A program made the position numbers and the translations under genes. DNA of 64,000 nucleotides from Ophiura sarsii (lineage: Eukaryota; Echinodermata; Ophiuroidea; Amphilepidida; Ophiuridae). The notes beneath the pieces were generated by a model. It did no database searches and was not told the origin of the DNA. It saw nothing but the letters and a program-made list of their open reading frames with translations. The stretch lies in NCBI GenBank assembly GCA_035610835.1, contig CM069455.1, positions 47,733,308 through 47,797,307 of the forward strand. Reading direction: 5' to 3'. Of the stretch, positions 34,405-46,275 are shown in pieces (positions within the stretch are counted from its first letter, which is position 1; each line of letters begins with the position of its first letter).

Positions 34405-35845
34405 GGATAGCCATTAAAGCCATGAAAGAGTTATGTTTACACACTTGTACACATAGTGGAAAGTACCGTACTCATTATTTCATTATCTAAACCCTGAAAT
34501 GTTCTCATTAATATTCATGTTGAGCAGACCGTGGTTATACGAAACCCGCCATCAGCCTGGTGATAGATCATTTTTTCGTAAGTAATGAGATTTGTTGTTG
34601 ATGATACGTTAATAATGTTAACGACTATAAACGATTAAGTCCCTATAATAGCGCTGTAACGAAATACACATTTGATACCATAAAAGGTCAATCAAAATGG
34701 TTATTCAAGTATGTTTTATTCAGAGGAGTATGTTTAGAACAAATATAATACAGAATATAATATAGAATAGTGCAGGGAAAAGATAATCAATTAATTAGGC
34801 GTTAAGTGGAATAATTTTGAACTACTTTTTGTTTGCCCAATTAAGTTATGTTTTCAAACTTTTCCTTAAATTATGCTTAATAAAATGGTCAAGCCACATT
34901 TCTCAATTTCATTTGGCTTTTTCTGTAATATTAATCAAAACTTTAAATACATTAATTTTTCAACATTTTCTTATAATAACAATGTATTTCATACAACTGT
35001 ACAACTGTGCACAGACTTGGCAAAATACTATTTATGTTTGTCCAGCCCTGCACGCCAAAAATCAAAGCAATCTTCAAGGACATGCTTACGCTAAGGGACC
35101 AATGGTTTAAAATCCGCTACAAGAAACATGAAATGCGATTAGCAGTGGACTGTCAGAGTTTTAAAATTTTAAGCATAATGGTGCATGTTAGGTGACCGTG
35201 TGCTGACATGTAAGCCTGTAAATTATATAAGCCTGCACTAAGTCTAAATAGTCAAGGCCATATAAGCAAGTAGCCAGTAGCTGGTTGGATTAGCGTGTAT
35301 GGATAATCAGGTATTGGCCAATCCGAAATCAGGTTTAATAAGAAATGTAACAATGCTGATAAACATACAAGGACACAAAAGAGTACTTTATATGATACAT
35401 ATACAGGAGACACTATATTTATAATTCAATATTGGTAATTTATGCTCTGTTGCACTGTAATAACTAGCATATTGTAACAGGTTGGACCAGAACTATGTCA
35501 CGCGCCTAAAATTGATGTCAGTACATTAATCACCGGCACCAATACCATGATCATATTATAGTGTCACAAAATATCGCTAGAAATACACTCCATATATAAT
35601 ACATCGACGCTGCCCAATTAGTAGGATGTCAATTTACCGAGCTTTAAAATCAATGATGTGGTATAATATCCGACACCAACCCATCGGTCAAAGCGCAAAA
35701 TATCATCTTGAATCTTGATCCGTCATTCAGGTCTACGCTTGGCACGGCACAGCACGCGACACAACCAGTGCACGCGACACAACCAGTGCACCTGTGGAGC
35801 TGAAGCACCGTAAAAGCAGACGACATTTGATACATCGGTTGAATT
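34405..35845. other. Upstream region of TMEM26
   Basis: No upstream gene. A direct repeat of GCACGCGACACAACCAGT lies at about 35752-35792, just before the first exon. The last 200 bases are less AT-rich than the rest and probably contain the promoter and 5' leader; no TATA box is evident. Confidence 0.35.
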
Positions 35846-36096
35846 ATGGCGGGAAGAATCGCAGAGTTTTGCACGGGTTGTCCGAGCCGCACCAAGCATT
35901 ATCTAAACCTGTTGACCATTCAAGCTTCGGCTTTACTTACGCGTTTGATATTCGGCATCATCGGACTGATAACGATTTGGCAGGTAACCTATGTGTACCA
36001 AGACAAACTGTTCTACTTTCTGTGTCTACCAGTTCTACTTCTTGTGGTGGAGTTCGTGCTGACCAATAAATACACGGAGAACGGCGAGTGGAAATG
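35846..36096 (+). CDS. TMEM26: TMEM26 exon 1
   Basis: Starts at ATG in GAATTATGGCG and encodes 83 residues plus two bases of the next codon. It contains two or three hydrophobic helices (ALLTRLIFGIIGLITIW; FYFLCLPVLLLVVEFVL). The donor is AAATG|GTAGGG. An in-frame stop overlaps the donor, so the exon must be spliced. Confidence 0.93.
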
Positions 36097-39000
36097 GTAG
36101 GGTATTATATGCATATTATATTATTTGTAAAGAGAAATCGCTGCCGTGTGGGGTATGGCAAATACAGATGACTATATAATTTACAGATATTTCTTTTGAG
36201 TTTTAAGATATTATATATCATAACTATTTTGAACTGGTAAGGGCAAGTAATATGGCCTTATGAGCTATGGTACCGCTATACAATTGAATTAAGTTCAGTG
36301 CAAAGCCGCGGTTAAAGATAGTTTGTCAATAACCAATCCAATGAAACTAATTGTTAAACCATCTTATATAACTTACGATGTTTACAATATACAATAACAA
36401 CATGTATTGAACATCCTAAATAACGTGTTTTGATATGAATGATCTCTGTTTCACCAATATCAAAATCGAATAATGTGCATCCATTGGGCAATGACGTTTC
36501 TTCAATCGTGACAATATGTTGTCGTAATTCCTATTGAATAGAGCTAAACATCCTATTTAAGGCTAAAACTAGTTTATTACCCGAAGATGGCCTGAAACCT
36601 AAAGACAAAAGCTGCTTTTGTTCTGTTTTTTTCATTTGAAGATGGGATTTTAGCATAAATCGGCCTCAAGCCATTGTTTTATATAACTTGCAAAATCATC
36701 CTTGGTTTTGCAAGTTATATAAAACAATATTATTAAGACTGCAAGTCTGCGCTTCGCGAACTCAACATCTCTTGTCTTGCCGATCGCAGGGAAGAATTAG
36801 TTTTGAAGTTTGGTCAGCAGGTCCTCAACTCCGAAAGACATCGCCACCTTTTCCAAAAGAAGAGATCCATCAACCACAACCTCCGTCGCAGCAACATATT
36901 CCCCAAACCCTTGTGCAATACCAATAAATACCAAAAATCCACCATCCCTTACATCATAAAAAAGCTCAATGGTGTTTTGGATGATTAATATATTTTGCTG
37001 ATGTCTGCATTTCGTTGCAATATTTGTGTGCCTGTATTTTCGATATATATTGTGTTATTGTATTAGGCTGTTGTAAAGCCAGCTTTTTCAGCTTATGCTG
37101 CCTGCTGGCTATTTTATATACTGTAAATAATAAAAAAAATAAAAAAAATAGAACATTAACTGCAGAGTACGTCTTTTACGATAGCTACTGTCCCTAGGTC
37201 ACTATTTTAATTTTTACAATCAAGCTATTAAAAAATAACATTTCAGATATTTTTTTCCAGGATTTTTGAATACACAACTAGATGGGCTTAAATGGCTCCA
37301 ACATGAAATGCGCGTTTTGCGTTTGTTATTGTTGTTCAGCCACCTATGAGGGTCATTCATTAAGTTCTACCTCCTCACTCATAACATCGCAAATATGAAT
37401 GTCAGCCTCATGACATTTGTCATGATTATAGCTCTGAATAATAGCTACACATTTATAGTTAATTCTAATTGATACCTATTTAACTTTTGTCATGATGCAA
37501 TCAAAGCCAGAGAGAGATTTTTGACAACGGACATGGACAATTACACCAAAGATAAATACATTGTTTTTCGTTTCTCTCCGTATTCTATGATTAGGTATAA
37601 CCGCCCGATTTTATATACTGAAAGTAGAAACAATGGATGATTTCTGAATATAATGCTATGCTATCATGTATAAATCAGATTGTTGGCAATATTAACCTTT
37701 GTAGCGTGCAAATAGAATAATTAATATCTACTCGAACGTATTGACACTCCTTTAGCATACTGGAATATTAAAATTCAGTCAAATGTTCGTTGTTTCAGGT
37801 CAAGCCACAGTGATGCCTCGAATGTTAAATCGTAACTTGATCAGTTTTACTTATATGCAACATTTAGAATAGTTGATCAGGTAGTCAGTGATAGAAAAAT
37901 ATATCTTCGAGAGACTTAAAATATATCCATTTAGTCCTGTATAACGAAGATCTCTTAGTTTCTATGAAAAGCAAATATGACTTTTGCAGCGGTTCTCTAG
38001 GGTAGGGCTAAAATTGATGGCTGCCCTGGTCTGGTTCTGGATAATTAGAGGGCATTTTCCGCCAGAGATAATCAGTCACTTGTATTGTTTAAAATCTGTT
38101 TAAGAGATATTTGTAACTTGGAACGATCATTGTAATTGACCGATAGGTACATTTTGTCTCTTAAAATTGGCCAAATGAATAGCACTTAGGAGACATTTGA
38201 CTGTTTTTTACCCGTTTCCGTCGCACTAAATGGAAGTTTGGTTTTTAGTGCATATCCAGAAAAGTACAATGATTATTCAGACCAATTAACTATGATTTTG
38301 TAGCTGAGATTCAAAGCTTCAATTGTGGAATATTTCATACGACTGGCTTGTATAATAGCAAAGTTATGAGGTAGGAGGTAGAACTTATTGAATGACTCTC
38401 GTACCTTACTCATAATGCTTGTGGGTTTAATTTGGATAGATGGATTCATTAGGATTATTACACGTCAATTAGTGTTAATGTTTTATATATAACGACCAGG
38501 TCAAAGGACTGGCACTTAGAGCGTATCATTGTATAGTACAATATAGCACGATACGAATACAGTACAATATATATAACTATGAATTATTAAGCATAGCCTA
38601 CTATAAAGCATGCTAAAAGATTTTTTTAACGTTTCCATGCAGTGCGTGTAGCACTTGTGCTTTTATTTTCTTAATCTTTTACACAAAATAACATAACATA
38701 ATTATAACATATTATTGAAGTTAGTAATATTTGTCGTTGTTGGTAAGTTACGGAAATCATGACTCAATCATGTACCACCAAATATCAATGATCGTGAGCC
38801 ACTTATATTGAGGCTTTTATAGCCTTAATATAAGTGGCTCACGATCATCAATGATACATGACTGAGAGATGACTTAGTGGGCAAAATTCGCATTATGGTG
38901 CGCAGTTTATTCTTCTATACGAAATGGTATTGAACTGCATGCGGATGACAATTTATATTTTGCAATATTCTAGACATTTCACCTGAACACCCTAGCGTAG

Positions 39001-42000
39001 ATGATTGATTAAGAAAAACAAATCGTAATTTATATTTTTTCATTTCATGCATATGCTTGACTTTTATGCCAGCAAATCAGCTTGATGACATGATTTACGC
39101 GTACCTGCATCTATGGATGAGTTGTGTGGAGCTCATTGATGCAGGGAACCAGCATTAATGTTATGATGACTGTATAGTAAAATTGTGCATCACCCATTAA
39201 ATACTCATCAAGATTAAAGTACAGATCTACCGTAAACACTTTCCGGGAGTAATCGTGAGATGGATGATGTGAACTATTTATCTGGTGTTTAATCATGATA
39301 TTCATGCGTAATAAACATTCTTTACACGGGTATCAATTGTGTTGATTTTGCAGCTCTCGCAGTAAGTGCATGATTAAATTGACAAATTTGAGGTAAAATG
39401 TCAGCAGATTAAAAGCCCGTTTACTAACGAAACAGATCTAAATTTACCGTATATAATAATGACCGTGCGTTGCAAGTCTAGTTGGTCAAAAAGTATCCAA
39501 CTTTATTGACCTACGTTGGGTCAAATATCAACAATAAACATAACTATTGGGTAAATCTTAACCAACAGCTGTTGGGTAATAACCTCGATCCAATAGTTGG
39601 GCAAATACTTTGATTATCTAGTTGGTCAAACATTTTACCCAACATATTAGCAAACATTTGACCAAGATATAGGCAAGTTTGTAACACAAATGTTTGTTGA
39701 ATTTTACCCAATTGTTTAGATAATTGCATTAATTTACCAAGAGATGGGCAAGTTTGTAACCAATTGTTGTTTAAACCTTACCCAATTCTGAATACTGTTG
39801 ATATTTGACCCAACGTTGGTCAGGAATTTTGCTTAATTGTTAAGTAAACGTTTTCGTTATTTATCTTCTGTTGTGACCAACAGTAGATGTTGCAGGCACC
39901 GATACAGAGCATGTAGATAGCTCTTAGAAAAACGGGACCTTGAATCTCTCGTTATGAGGTACGATGTGAGCAGGATAACCTCAATAAAGCATCCGTTGAC
40001 AAAGGCGAGACTAATCAAACATCCACAATTGTGTGCAGCAAATAGACTCAACATTATAATCTTAATGTGAACACTCAATACAGCAACCTGCTACGCTTCT
40101 TTTTCCGGTCATTTACTAAAAACAAAAGCATGCAGTACTCAAAGTCATGGCTCGGATGTTTCTATGGATATTATATTTTGGGCTTTTAGTTAACACCTTA
40201 CCTGAGAAGGTTTCTGCAAGCGATCATAGGCCCTATTCTTCTAGAGCTCTCCTACGTCAGCTGCGGCAAAAATTCGTCGAATAAAATTAGGACCTTCCAG
40301 TGTAGTGACCAATTATTTTGTCAACACTGCCTAACCGTATTGGGTAACGATTTTATTTGACAAACAGTCACTGGCCTACTTTATATAAATTAGAGGTTCT
40401 ATTAGAATCTAATTTATATATACATGTAGTAGGCCAGTGGCAACCTACGTGTTCAGTTGAGTATTTATTGGTCACGTGTATTATGTAGAGCAAAACACAC
40501 TTTAGTCAAATAGCGGCACCAACAAGAAACGAGTTGATAGCTGCGGAAACGTGTTTCAAATGTAGAGATGTATGAAGTTGAATAAAGTCTGAAATGGTAA
40601 AAATTACGAAAATAACTTCAAACTAGTGAAATTTAGATATTTAATATAGTCGGCAAACTTCTCTTTCGTTCATTAAAAAAAAAAATACAGAGATCTGAAC
40701 ACTACACTTTTTAATTATTTTCATATACGACTCGTATATAATGCAATCCAGTTCAGTCAACAATGATGTTTGACGGTGGGGTGCGTCATATGAGACAGTT
40801 ATGGTCAGTCAGAATCAATCAATGGTGTGTCACAAAATTGACTGAGGGTACATTCATTGAATGGCCAAGGACCGTCACACACAGGGTTGCGTCATGGTAC
40901 ATGAGAACTTGATGCACCTTGGTAAAGTGACGCACCATTCCCGGGAAGGTATTTTGCATCATACAACTGACATGTGCATAACGTTCATTCACCAGATGAA
41001 CAGGTGTAAGTAAAATTGCGCAGCAAGAATGTTGCTGAAATCGACATAGTTGCTCAATTACCAAAATTGAAAATCTGTAAATTTGCCTGGACTTTTTATG
41101 AAGATGTCCTTTTAACCAACAACGACATTCTACTAATTCATACTCGTCTCTATAGAATGCGTAGTTCCTACACTACATAGTAGGGGATAATACGAGTTGC
41201 GATAGCATGGTTCGGTAGTACATATTTTTGGGGATCAATTTTCCCGTGTCAGCGTGGTCGAAATATAAGCTTCGCGTTCAGGCGCAATTTACCAATCAAA
41301 TTCAGTAATTAGTTAATGAATATATAATTAAGTGGTATTGTAAGAATGATATAATAACGACTACCGTTGAATATAGGAACTCGAAAAATCAAGGAAATGT
41401 ATTTCTTATTTTGTCCACCATCAGGTTCTGTCCAAGCGTATTCCTATGTGTGGCTGGTGTCGTTCCTGGCATATGGCTGCTGCAGATAGACCTTTATACA
41501 AATCGGAAACAATACAGCAGAGAACATGACGTAGAGTGTGGAAATCAAGTCTACAATGCCACAGCAGCATTAACGGACAACGACAGGGTAAATATTTCTA
41601 TTCGGGATACGAAATGAATGGCATACTGGAAAGCATATGGGTATCAGTTTGATAGCATTTGGTCCATTACGTCAGTCACATCAGCGGAATGTGTCGATAT
41701 CAGTATCATGGGTATCGATTGAATGGCAGATTGTGAGAACGTGGGTATCACATAAGCAGCCTACAATCTTGGAAAAAAGTCCTTGGAACGCGAACGCTGA
41801 GCACACGTGTTGGGTATTGTGTGCATGTATTGATACTTAGTGTCTTCTGTTATAAACGGAAATTGTTCAAATGAGATTTTTCCTTACCCACCCCCCATCG
41901 ATCAATGTCGGGACACTCTGGCAAGCTGCAGGAGCCACTGGCCTTGGTCAACATTGTACGGGGGAGTGGGGGTGACACTTTTCCGTTAATCACACGCAAG

Positions 42001-44647
42001 TGTTCTAAGACTTTTTCCATGATTGTAGTCTCCTAAAATTGATAAACAGTCTATATGAGACTGAACACACATATAGAAAAAAGCTAAGTTAAATATATAT
42101 TATATATATATTGCGATTTATTCCGTAAATAGCATAAGCTACATGCGTTCAAATTCATTAAACAAACACTGCCGTACTCAGTCAGATATAGACTGAATAC
42201 GTAAATGAGTCCAGTCCGATATAGACGGATTATTAGAAACACCAGTTTCCAAAATCACCCATTTTTGTCCTAAAATGTCAATAGCCGATATCTCTCTACA
42301 CGGTAGTTGTCAATGTAACAAGTCATTAAAGGGGCACTGAGAGTTACCTCATTTCCCCTCAATCCTGGAAATCAGTTTTTTTCACCTACGTAATACTAGC
42401 ATTTTACAGACTGTAACATAAACATTATACAATTGCAATTTCATTTTTAACCCAATATATTAAAATCATGCTATGTCAAAATCATTTACGCTCTGTGATG
42501 TGATAGGAACTGCATAATTCTTTTTCAAATATTTTATTTTATTTCGATAATTAAATATTGATCAATTGCTCATCATTCCTCCTAATATTGTACCCATCCT
42601 GAAACAGACGAGATATGAAGCCAATATGGTTCAACAGGTATCTTCCATGTGCTAACAACTTAGGTATCACCGTGTTGTTAAACAGATCAAGGTCGTTTTT
42701 TTCTTTTCAAAATTGTATATCTCGTTGTTTGTTACAGCCTGCATACTAACTACCATCTGATACCGTTCACTTAAAATCGTCGTCTATTATGTACAAGTTC
42801 ACGATTTGGTAATTTCGATGTAGATAACATCGAAATTGTCAGCACTACTCACGACATTAATTGCTTCAACTGAATTTCTATCTAGCGCCATCATTCAACC
42901 GTTTTCCCATAAATTATGCTCACTGCAGGCTCATCTATTACAACAATTCATGTTTTCCAAATGTCCCCTTTGATCAGATGACAAAGGTGCTCTTTTTAGC
43001 ACAAAGTGATAGTGAATTTGGCACATTGAAATTGGGACAGTATCACTTTCTTAAGCAAGTGGCTAAGCATTGATTGAAACACGTGATTGCTATTGATACA
43101 CATGTGGCATCGTTTGATAGATGAACATTATGAGCTTTCCAATGATATAGACCTATTACACAATAGGTGATTGAAAGAAGCCTCCGAACATATTTTAGGA
43201 TTATATTCAATAGCTTTGTCATTGAGTACTTTTCTTCTAATGTGCACCTAATAATGGTAATATTATATATCAAAACACTCCGTTGAAGTGTGATACCCAT
43301 GTGATACCCATGTGATACCCAAATGATACCCATGTATTGGTGCATTCAGATTGAGACCACCAAATGTACTCAAGCAAAAGCAAATGGCTGAACACTGAAA
43401 CAAGAAATTGCTAGAAGTAGGGTACCATAGGACAATAGAACACACCCAGCCTTCCATTGTTATAAGCAATTTTATAAACATACGAAATTTAGGCGTTGAT
43501 AATACATTTGTATTCACAAACATCTTTAAGGGGTTTATATTGCTATTAAAGCAGTTTTTACCTTATGTTGGACTCAGTCTAATGACAGACTGACAGTCCG
43601 ATTGTGCACCCTGACTGAAGTACAAATGAATAGTAAAATAGTGCTTTAACACTTTCCGGCAGGTATCTGCAGTCGACATTCCAACATTTCACAACTTGTT
43701 TCAAAAGTGGCAAAAGTATTGAATTTCATTCCCATATTCGGAATCACAATGTGAAATACTTTGAAATAAGTACAAACATGTCTAGTATCGGTTAAGTAAT
43801 CTTTGAGATAGAACTTGAAAGCTGGGAAAGGTTTCTGACAAATCTGTTTGTTTGGTAAAAAAAATAGCCGCGTGAAAAGTGTTAATTTGTTTATTTGTTT
43901 GTTTATCATTTGTAGAATCCTCTTGTTATAGCGTTACCTACTGACGAATGGCCGGTGATTATTGAGCAATGTCTATTTTTCGTTCTAATCATGGGAAGAT
44001 GGCTCTTGCCCAAAGGTGATTTGACACGTGACCAACTTTCACAGCTGCTATTGGTCTATATTGGAATTGCCGCCGACAGTCTGGAGTTCTCTCTGGAGAC
44101 TCTGAAGATACAAAAAGTTCTCTGTAATTTACCGCTAATTGTCATCGTGCTGACTATCTGGACGTGGAGTCTGACGCAATTTATGCTGGTTCTTACTTCG
44201 GTTTCTGCGCCGAAACGTGAAGCCGTTGTGAAAACAGCACGAGGGAGATCGTTTTTCGGCGGATGTTGTGAGAACGAAATCTGGGCGTTAATAATCACGA
44301 TGTGTCTTCAAGATGCACCCTACCTAATCACGCGATTGTATCTGATATTTGCATACCAAGAGATCAGCCCACTTATTATCTTCTTCACTTTCAAGAACGG
44401 GACTTTGGTGATTCTACAGTTTTATCGGATGGCGGTGGTATGTGCCTTCAAAAAAGACGACGGGGAAACACCATTGGCCAACGACGGGGAAGGGGAAGCG
44501 ATGGCTCCAACAACGCCCGATAAAACGGCTGACATAGAACTAGGATCTATTGTAGAAGCTGAGACCTCACTGAAATCGGTCAATGTTGATGTAGAAGGGG
44601 AGACCTCACTGAATTCGGTAGATGCGGAGTCTATTGAAGCTGTGTAA
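35846..44647 (+). CDS. TMEM26: TMEM26-family transmembrane protein (three exons)
   Basis: Joining 35846-36096, 41425-41587 and 43916-44647 gives 1146 bases, 381 residues plus stop, close to the length of vertebrate TMEM26 (about 370). The phases match: 2 at the first junction, 0 at the second. The hallmark block in exon 3, GRWLLPKGDLTRDQLSQLLL followed by AAD.LEF, is diagnostic of the family, and the N-terminal helices and a W-F-C-P-S motif at the first junction also agree. It is a polytopic membrane protein; the molecular function of the family is poorly defined. Introns are 5.3 and 2.3 kb and full of transposons. The C-terminal tail is acidic and hydrophilic, with repeated ETSL.SV segments. 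Confidence 0.95.
36097..36672 (+). other. TMEM26 intron 1, 5' part
   Basis: AT-rich intron sequence with no recognised element until the hairpin and LINE fragment that follow. Confidence 0.4.
36673..36728. repeat. Perfect 23-bp hairpin next to LINE fragment
   Basis: 36673-36695 and 36706-36728 are exact inverted repeats (ATTGTTTTATATAACTTG...) around a 10-base loop. It lies just before the retained LINE coding sequence, so it could mark an inverted 5' junction made during retrotransposition. Confidence 0.85.
36737..37155 (+). pseudogene. 5'-truncated LINE: reverse-transcriptase C-terminus and 3' end
   Basis: From 36737 a frame reads ALRELNISCLADRREELV, then LKFGQQVLNSERHRHLF, ending at 36988. 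This is the conserved C-terminal segment of many non-LTR reverse-transcriptase ORFs. A short 3' UTR and an A-rich tail of ATAAAAAAA type (about 37130-37150) follow. All catalytic motifs are missing. It lies in TMEM26 intron 1, in the same orientation as the gene. Confidence 0.75.
37347..38401 (+). mobile_element. 1055-bp mariner-type MITE, complete, TA-flanked
   Basis: Begins TGAGGGTCATTCATTAAG and ends with the reverse complement of CGAGAGTCATTCAATAAG, flanked by TA on both sides. Terminal inverted repeats extend imperfectly for about 100 bases. The interior matches the copy at 57006-59689 once that copy's nested Helitron is removed (1055 against 1062 bases). No transposase frame. Confidence 0.88.
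38789..38847. repeat. 59-nt hairpin in TMEM26 intron 1
   Basis: 26-base arms (TGATCGTGAGCCACTTATAT...) pair with one G-T mismatch around a 7-base loop. The size is on the short side for a microRNA precursor. A short MITE is the likelier explanation, because weaker pairing continues outside. Confidence 0.75.
39508..39821. mobile_element. 314-bp inverted-repeat element with TTGGGT subrepeats
   Basis: A perfect 21-base inverted pair starting ACGTTGGGTCAAATATC at 39513-39533 returns at 39796-39816, with pairing extending a few bases outward. Inside, TTGGGTAAA/TTTACCCAA and TTGGTCAAA motifs recur many times in both orientations. Confidence 0.7.
39822..41424 (+). other. TMEM26 intron 1, 3' part
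   Basis: No gene within the intron. It contains the hairpin at 40369-40439 and ends in a CAG acceptor at 41422-41424. Confidence 0.4.
40369..40439. repeat. 71-nt hairpin with bulge in TMEM26 intron 1
   Basis: CACTGGCCTACT pairs perfectly with AGTAGGCCAGTG, and an inner TATATAAATTAGA stem pairs with TCTAATTTATATA. A 7-base bulge lies on the 3' side and there is a 13-base loop. The size and bulge are compatible with a microRNA precursor, but nothing in the sequence shows expression. Confidence 0.65.
41425..41587 (+). CDS. TMEM26: TMEM26 exon 2
   Basis: Acceptor ATCAG|GTTCTG; the first base completes a Trp codon from exon 1, followed by FCPSVFLCVAGVVPGIWLLQ, a hydrophobic helix, then a polar loop with a possible N-glycosylation site (NAT). 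The donor is GACAGG|GTAAAT, phase 0. Confidence 0.92.
41588..43649 (+). other. TMEM26 intron 2
   Basis: Contains a terminus of the AGGGGCACT TTAA family near 42327, a short hairpin at 42811-42837 and an 11-base tandem run of GTGATACCCAT at about 43290-43336. No additional exon is supported, because exons 2 and 3 join in phase. Confidence 0.5.
43650..43881 (+). mobile_element. CACTTTCC family TTAA MITE, copy 3 (at TMEM26 acceptor)
   Basis: TTAA at 43646-43649 and 43882-43885 flank a 232-bp element beginning CACTTTCCGGCAGG and ending GCCGCGTGAAAAGTG. It matches 34167-34400 along its whole length. It ends 34 bases before TMEM26 exon 3, so it lies in the zone where the branch point is expected. 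Confidence 0.88.
43916..44647 (+). CDS. TMEM26: TMEM26 exon 3 (terminal coding exon)
   Basis: Acceptor TTTGTAG|AATCC after a T-rich tract. It encodes 243 residues: NPLVIALPTDEWPVIIEQ, the family signature GRWLLPKGDLTRDQ, several membrane helices (LPLIVIVLTIWTWSLTQF; EIWALIITMCLQDAPYLI; PLIIFFTFKNGTLVILQF), then an acidic cytoplasmic-looking tail. Stop TAA at 44645-44647. Confidence 0.95.
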   Translation, partial: NPLVIALPTDEWPVIIEQCLFFVLIMGRWLLPKGDLTRDQLSQLLLVYIGIAADSLEFSLETLKIQKVLCNLPLIVIVLTIWTWSLTQFMLVLTSVSAPKREAVVKTARGRSFFGGCCENEIWALIITMCLQDAPYLITRLYLIFAYQEISPLIIFFTFKNGTLVILQFYRMAVVCAFKKDDGETPLANDGEGEAMAPTTPDKTADIELGSIVEAETSLKSVNVDVEGETSLNSVDAESIEAV

Positions 44648-44999
44648 ATATGGACGAGCTGGTGGCGTATGTGCATAGGGCGACTAAAACAACCCTGGTA
44701 TAATGTTATATACGGGCTCGATCGATACATCGAAATCTTTAAAAGAATAGTTTGGGAAATTCTTGAAATCGCCTTATGGAAGGAACTCAAAATGTTCGAC
44801 TTAACATTTAATTGTGCTTAAGGCAAGGTAAATTTCTGCTTTGAACAAGCTTCTAACCTAAAAATAGTAAATTTTTGGGACACATGCGCGTGTAACGCGC
44901 GAATTTTTTTTCCGTCTGTGTACTTTTGACCATCATAATTCCATGATCCATCTTTTCAAATGAACCGACACCGCCAATCTCAACCGACAGACAGTCAAT

Positions 45000-45036
<37 letters not shown>

Positions 45037-45539
45037 GGCCAAGCCACGTCTGCTACGATGTGACCACGTGGTACGTAACGGGTTGCATCTATGTTTATAA
45101 TTGGAGAGAAACGCCCCACGCATCTGCACTGGTACTGCCCACTTCATTTGAGATATGTCCACACGCGCGTAGAACAACAGCACATTATTCTGATGGCGAC
45201 TTTGTAACAGCGGATTGTGTTGTGGCTTGGCCCAGCCTATTCATATTCTACTTGATGTGTGGCATGGAGACGTAAACCTCCTGCCGATATAAAGGCGTTC
45301 TAAATTCCAGAGGCCAGGGAGCCTAAAGAGACAAACACCTAGGATTCCAAGAGATATAGGGGGAAAAAAGTCTGGATTTCTTGAGTATAATTTTCAACAA
45401 GACAGCCTTTCAGAATAACATTGTATTTGTAAAAGATATGGCGTCTAAGTCCTTCCAATTCCGAGTAAAACAGAATTAAAGGGGAATAAAAAGGGCCACA
45501 TTGACATGATTTAGAGGACTGGTGTAATTCCAATATATA
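44648..45539. other. TMEM26 3' flank with poly-G run
   Basis: No AATAAA signal is obvious directly after the stop codon. A pure G-run of 33 lies at 45003-45035. Proline-rich ORFs on the minus strand come from this run. Confidence 0.4.
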
Positions 45540-46150
45540 TTGGCCTCGTCTAAAACAATGGTATGGATTTTTAGGAGTTAACTCTTCAGCTGACTCGTTT
45601 TTTTGGAAAAAATAGGGCGGAAAGACTCAAATCTATGCACATTTTGTAAAGAAACAGAAGAAACTTATACACTTATTCTGTGAGTGCACGACCATTATTA
45701 CATCTATGAGAAAATGTTTATTGCATGGATTAAGGATAAGACTAATATAAGCATTATGATAATTATGGATAAACAGATTCAACTTTGTGGGCTAGCCAAC
45801 CATAACATGAGTGCCTTAAATGCAATTTCCTTCTGTGTCGTTTTTATTTATACAAGATAAAATTGAAAAAGGGGTTACCATATTTCGCTTTGTTTCGGAA
45901 GTAAGCAAATCTGTTCTTCTCCTTTGAAAAATATATCGCCGTAAAAAACGGGAATATTGCGAGTTTAAAAAAAAAATGAAATTCTCTCTTACCATTAGGG
46001 GATGTGTAGAACCGTATGTCATCAATATCAAAGCACCCTGAAATAACCCTTTGTAATACTCAGTATTGTCTATGTTGTACTAGTAAGAAATGTGATCTGT
46101 ATTATGTATTGTGTTGAACATTTTATGAGGCAACTGTGGAAAAAAATGAA
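45540..46150 (+). pseudogene. LINE relic (L1/Tx1-like ORF2 C-terminus)
   Basis: Scattered frames give CTFCKETEETYTHLFCEC near 45640-45695, a C-x2-C-x(8)-H-x(3)-C cysteine/histidine motif of LINE ORF2 C-termini. After an interruption comes FEKYIAVKNGNIASLKKK (near 45925-45980), the usual end of L1-clade ORF2. Frameshifts and stops break the frame repeatedly. AATAAA near 46151 may mark the 3' end. Confidence 0.6.
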
Positions 46151-46275
46151 ATAAACATTGGTATGGATGATCATTTTCCACCGGGCTGTATTTTGCGTCT
46201 AATTGTTTATTTATAATAACATGATCATCATGTATCGCTTTTGCCTTATGGGATAACACATTTGTCTCATAAACA

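Noticed and set aside
44422..44790. Minus-strand 122-codon ORF
   Set aside because: Antisense to the confirmed TMEM26 terminal exon.
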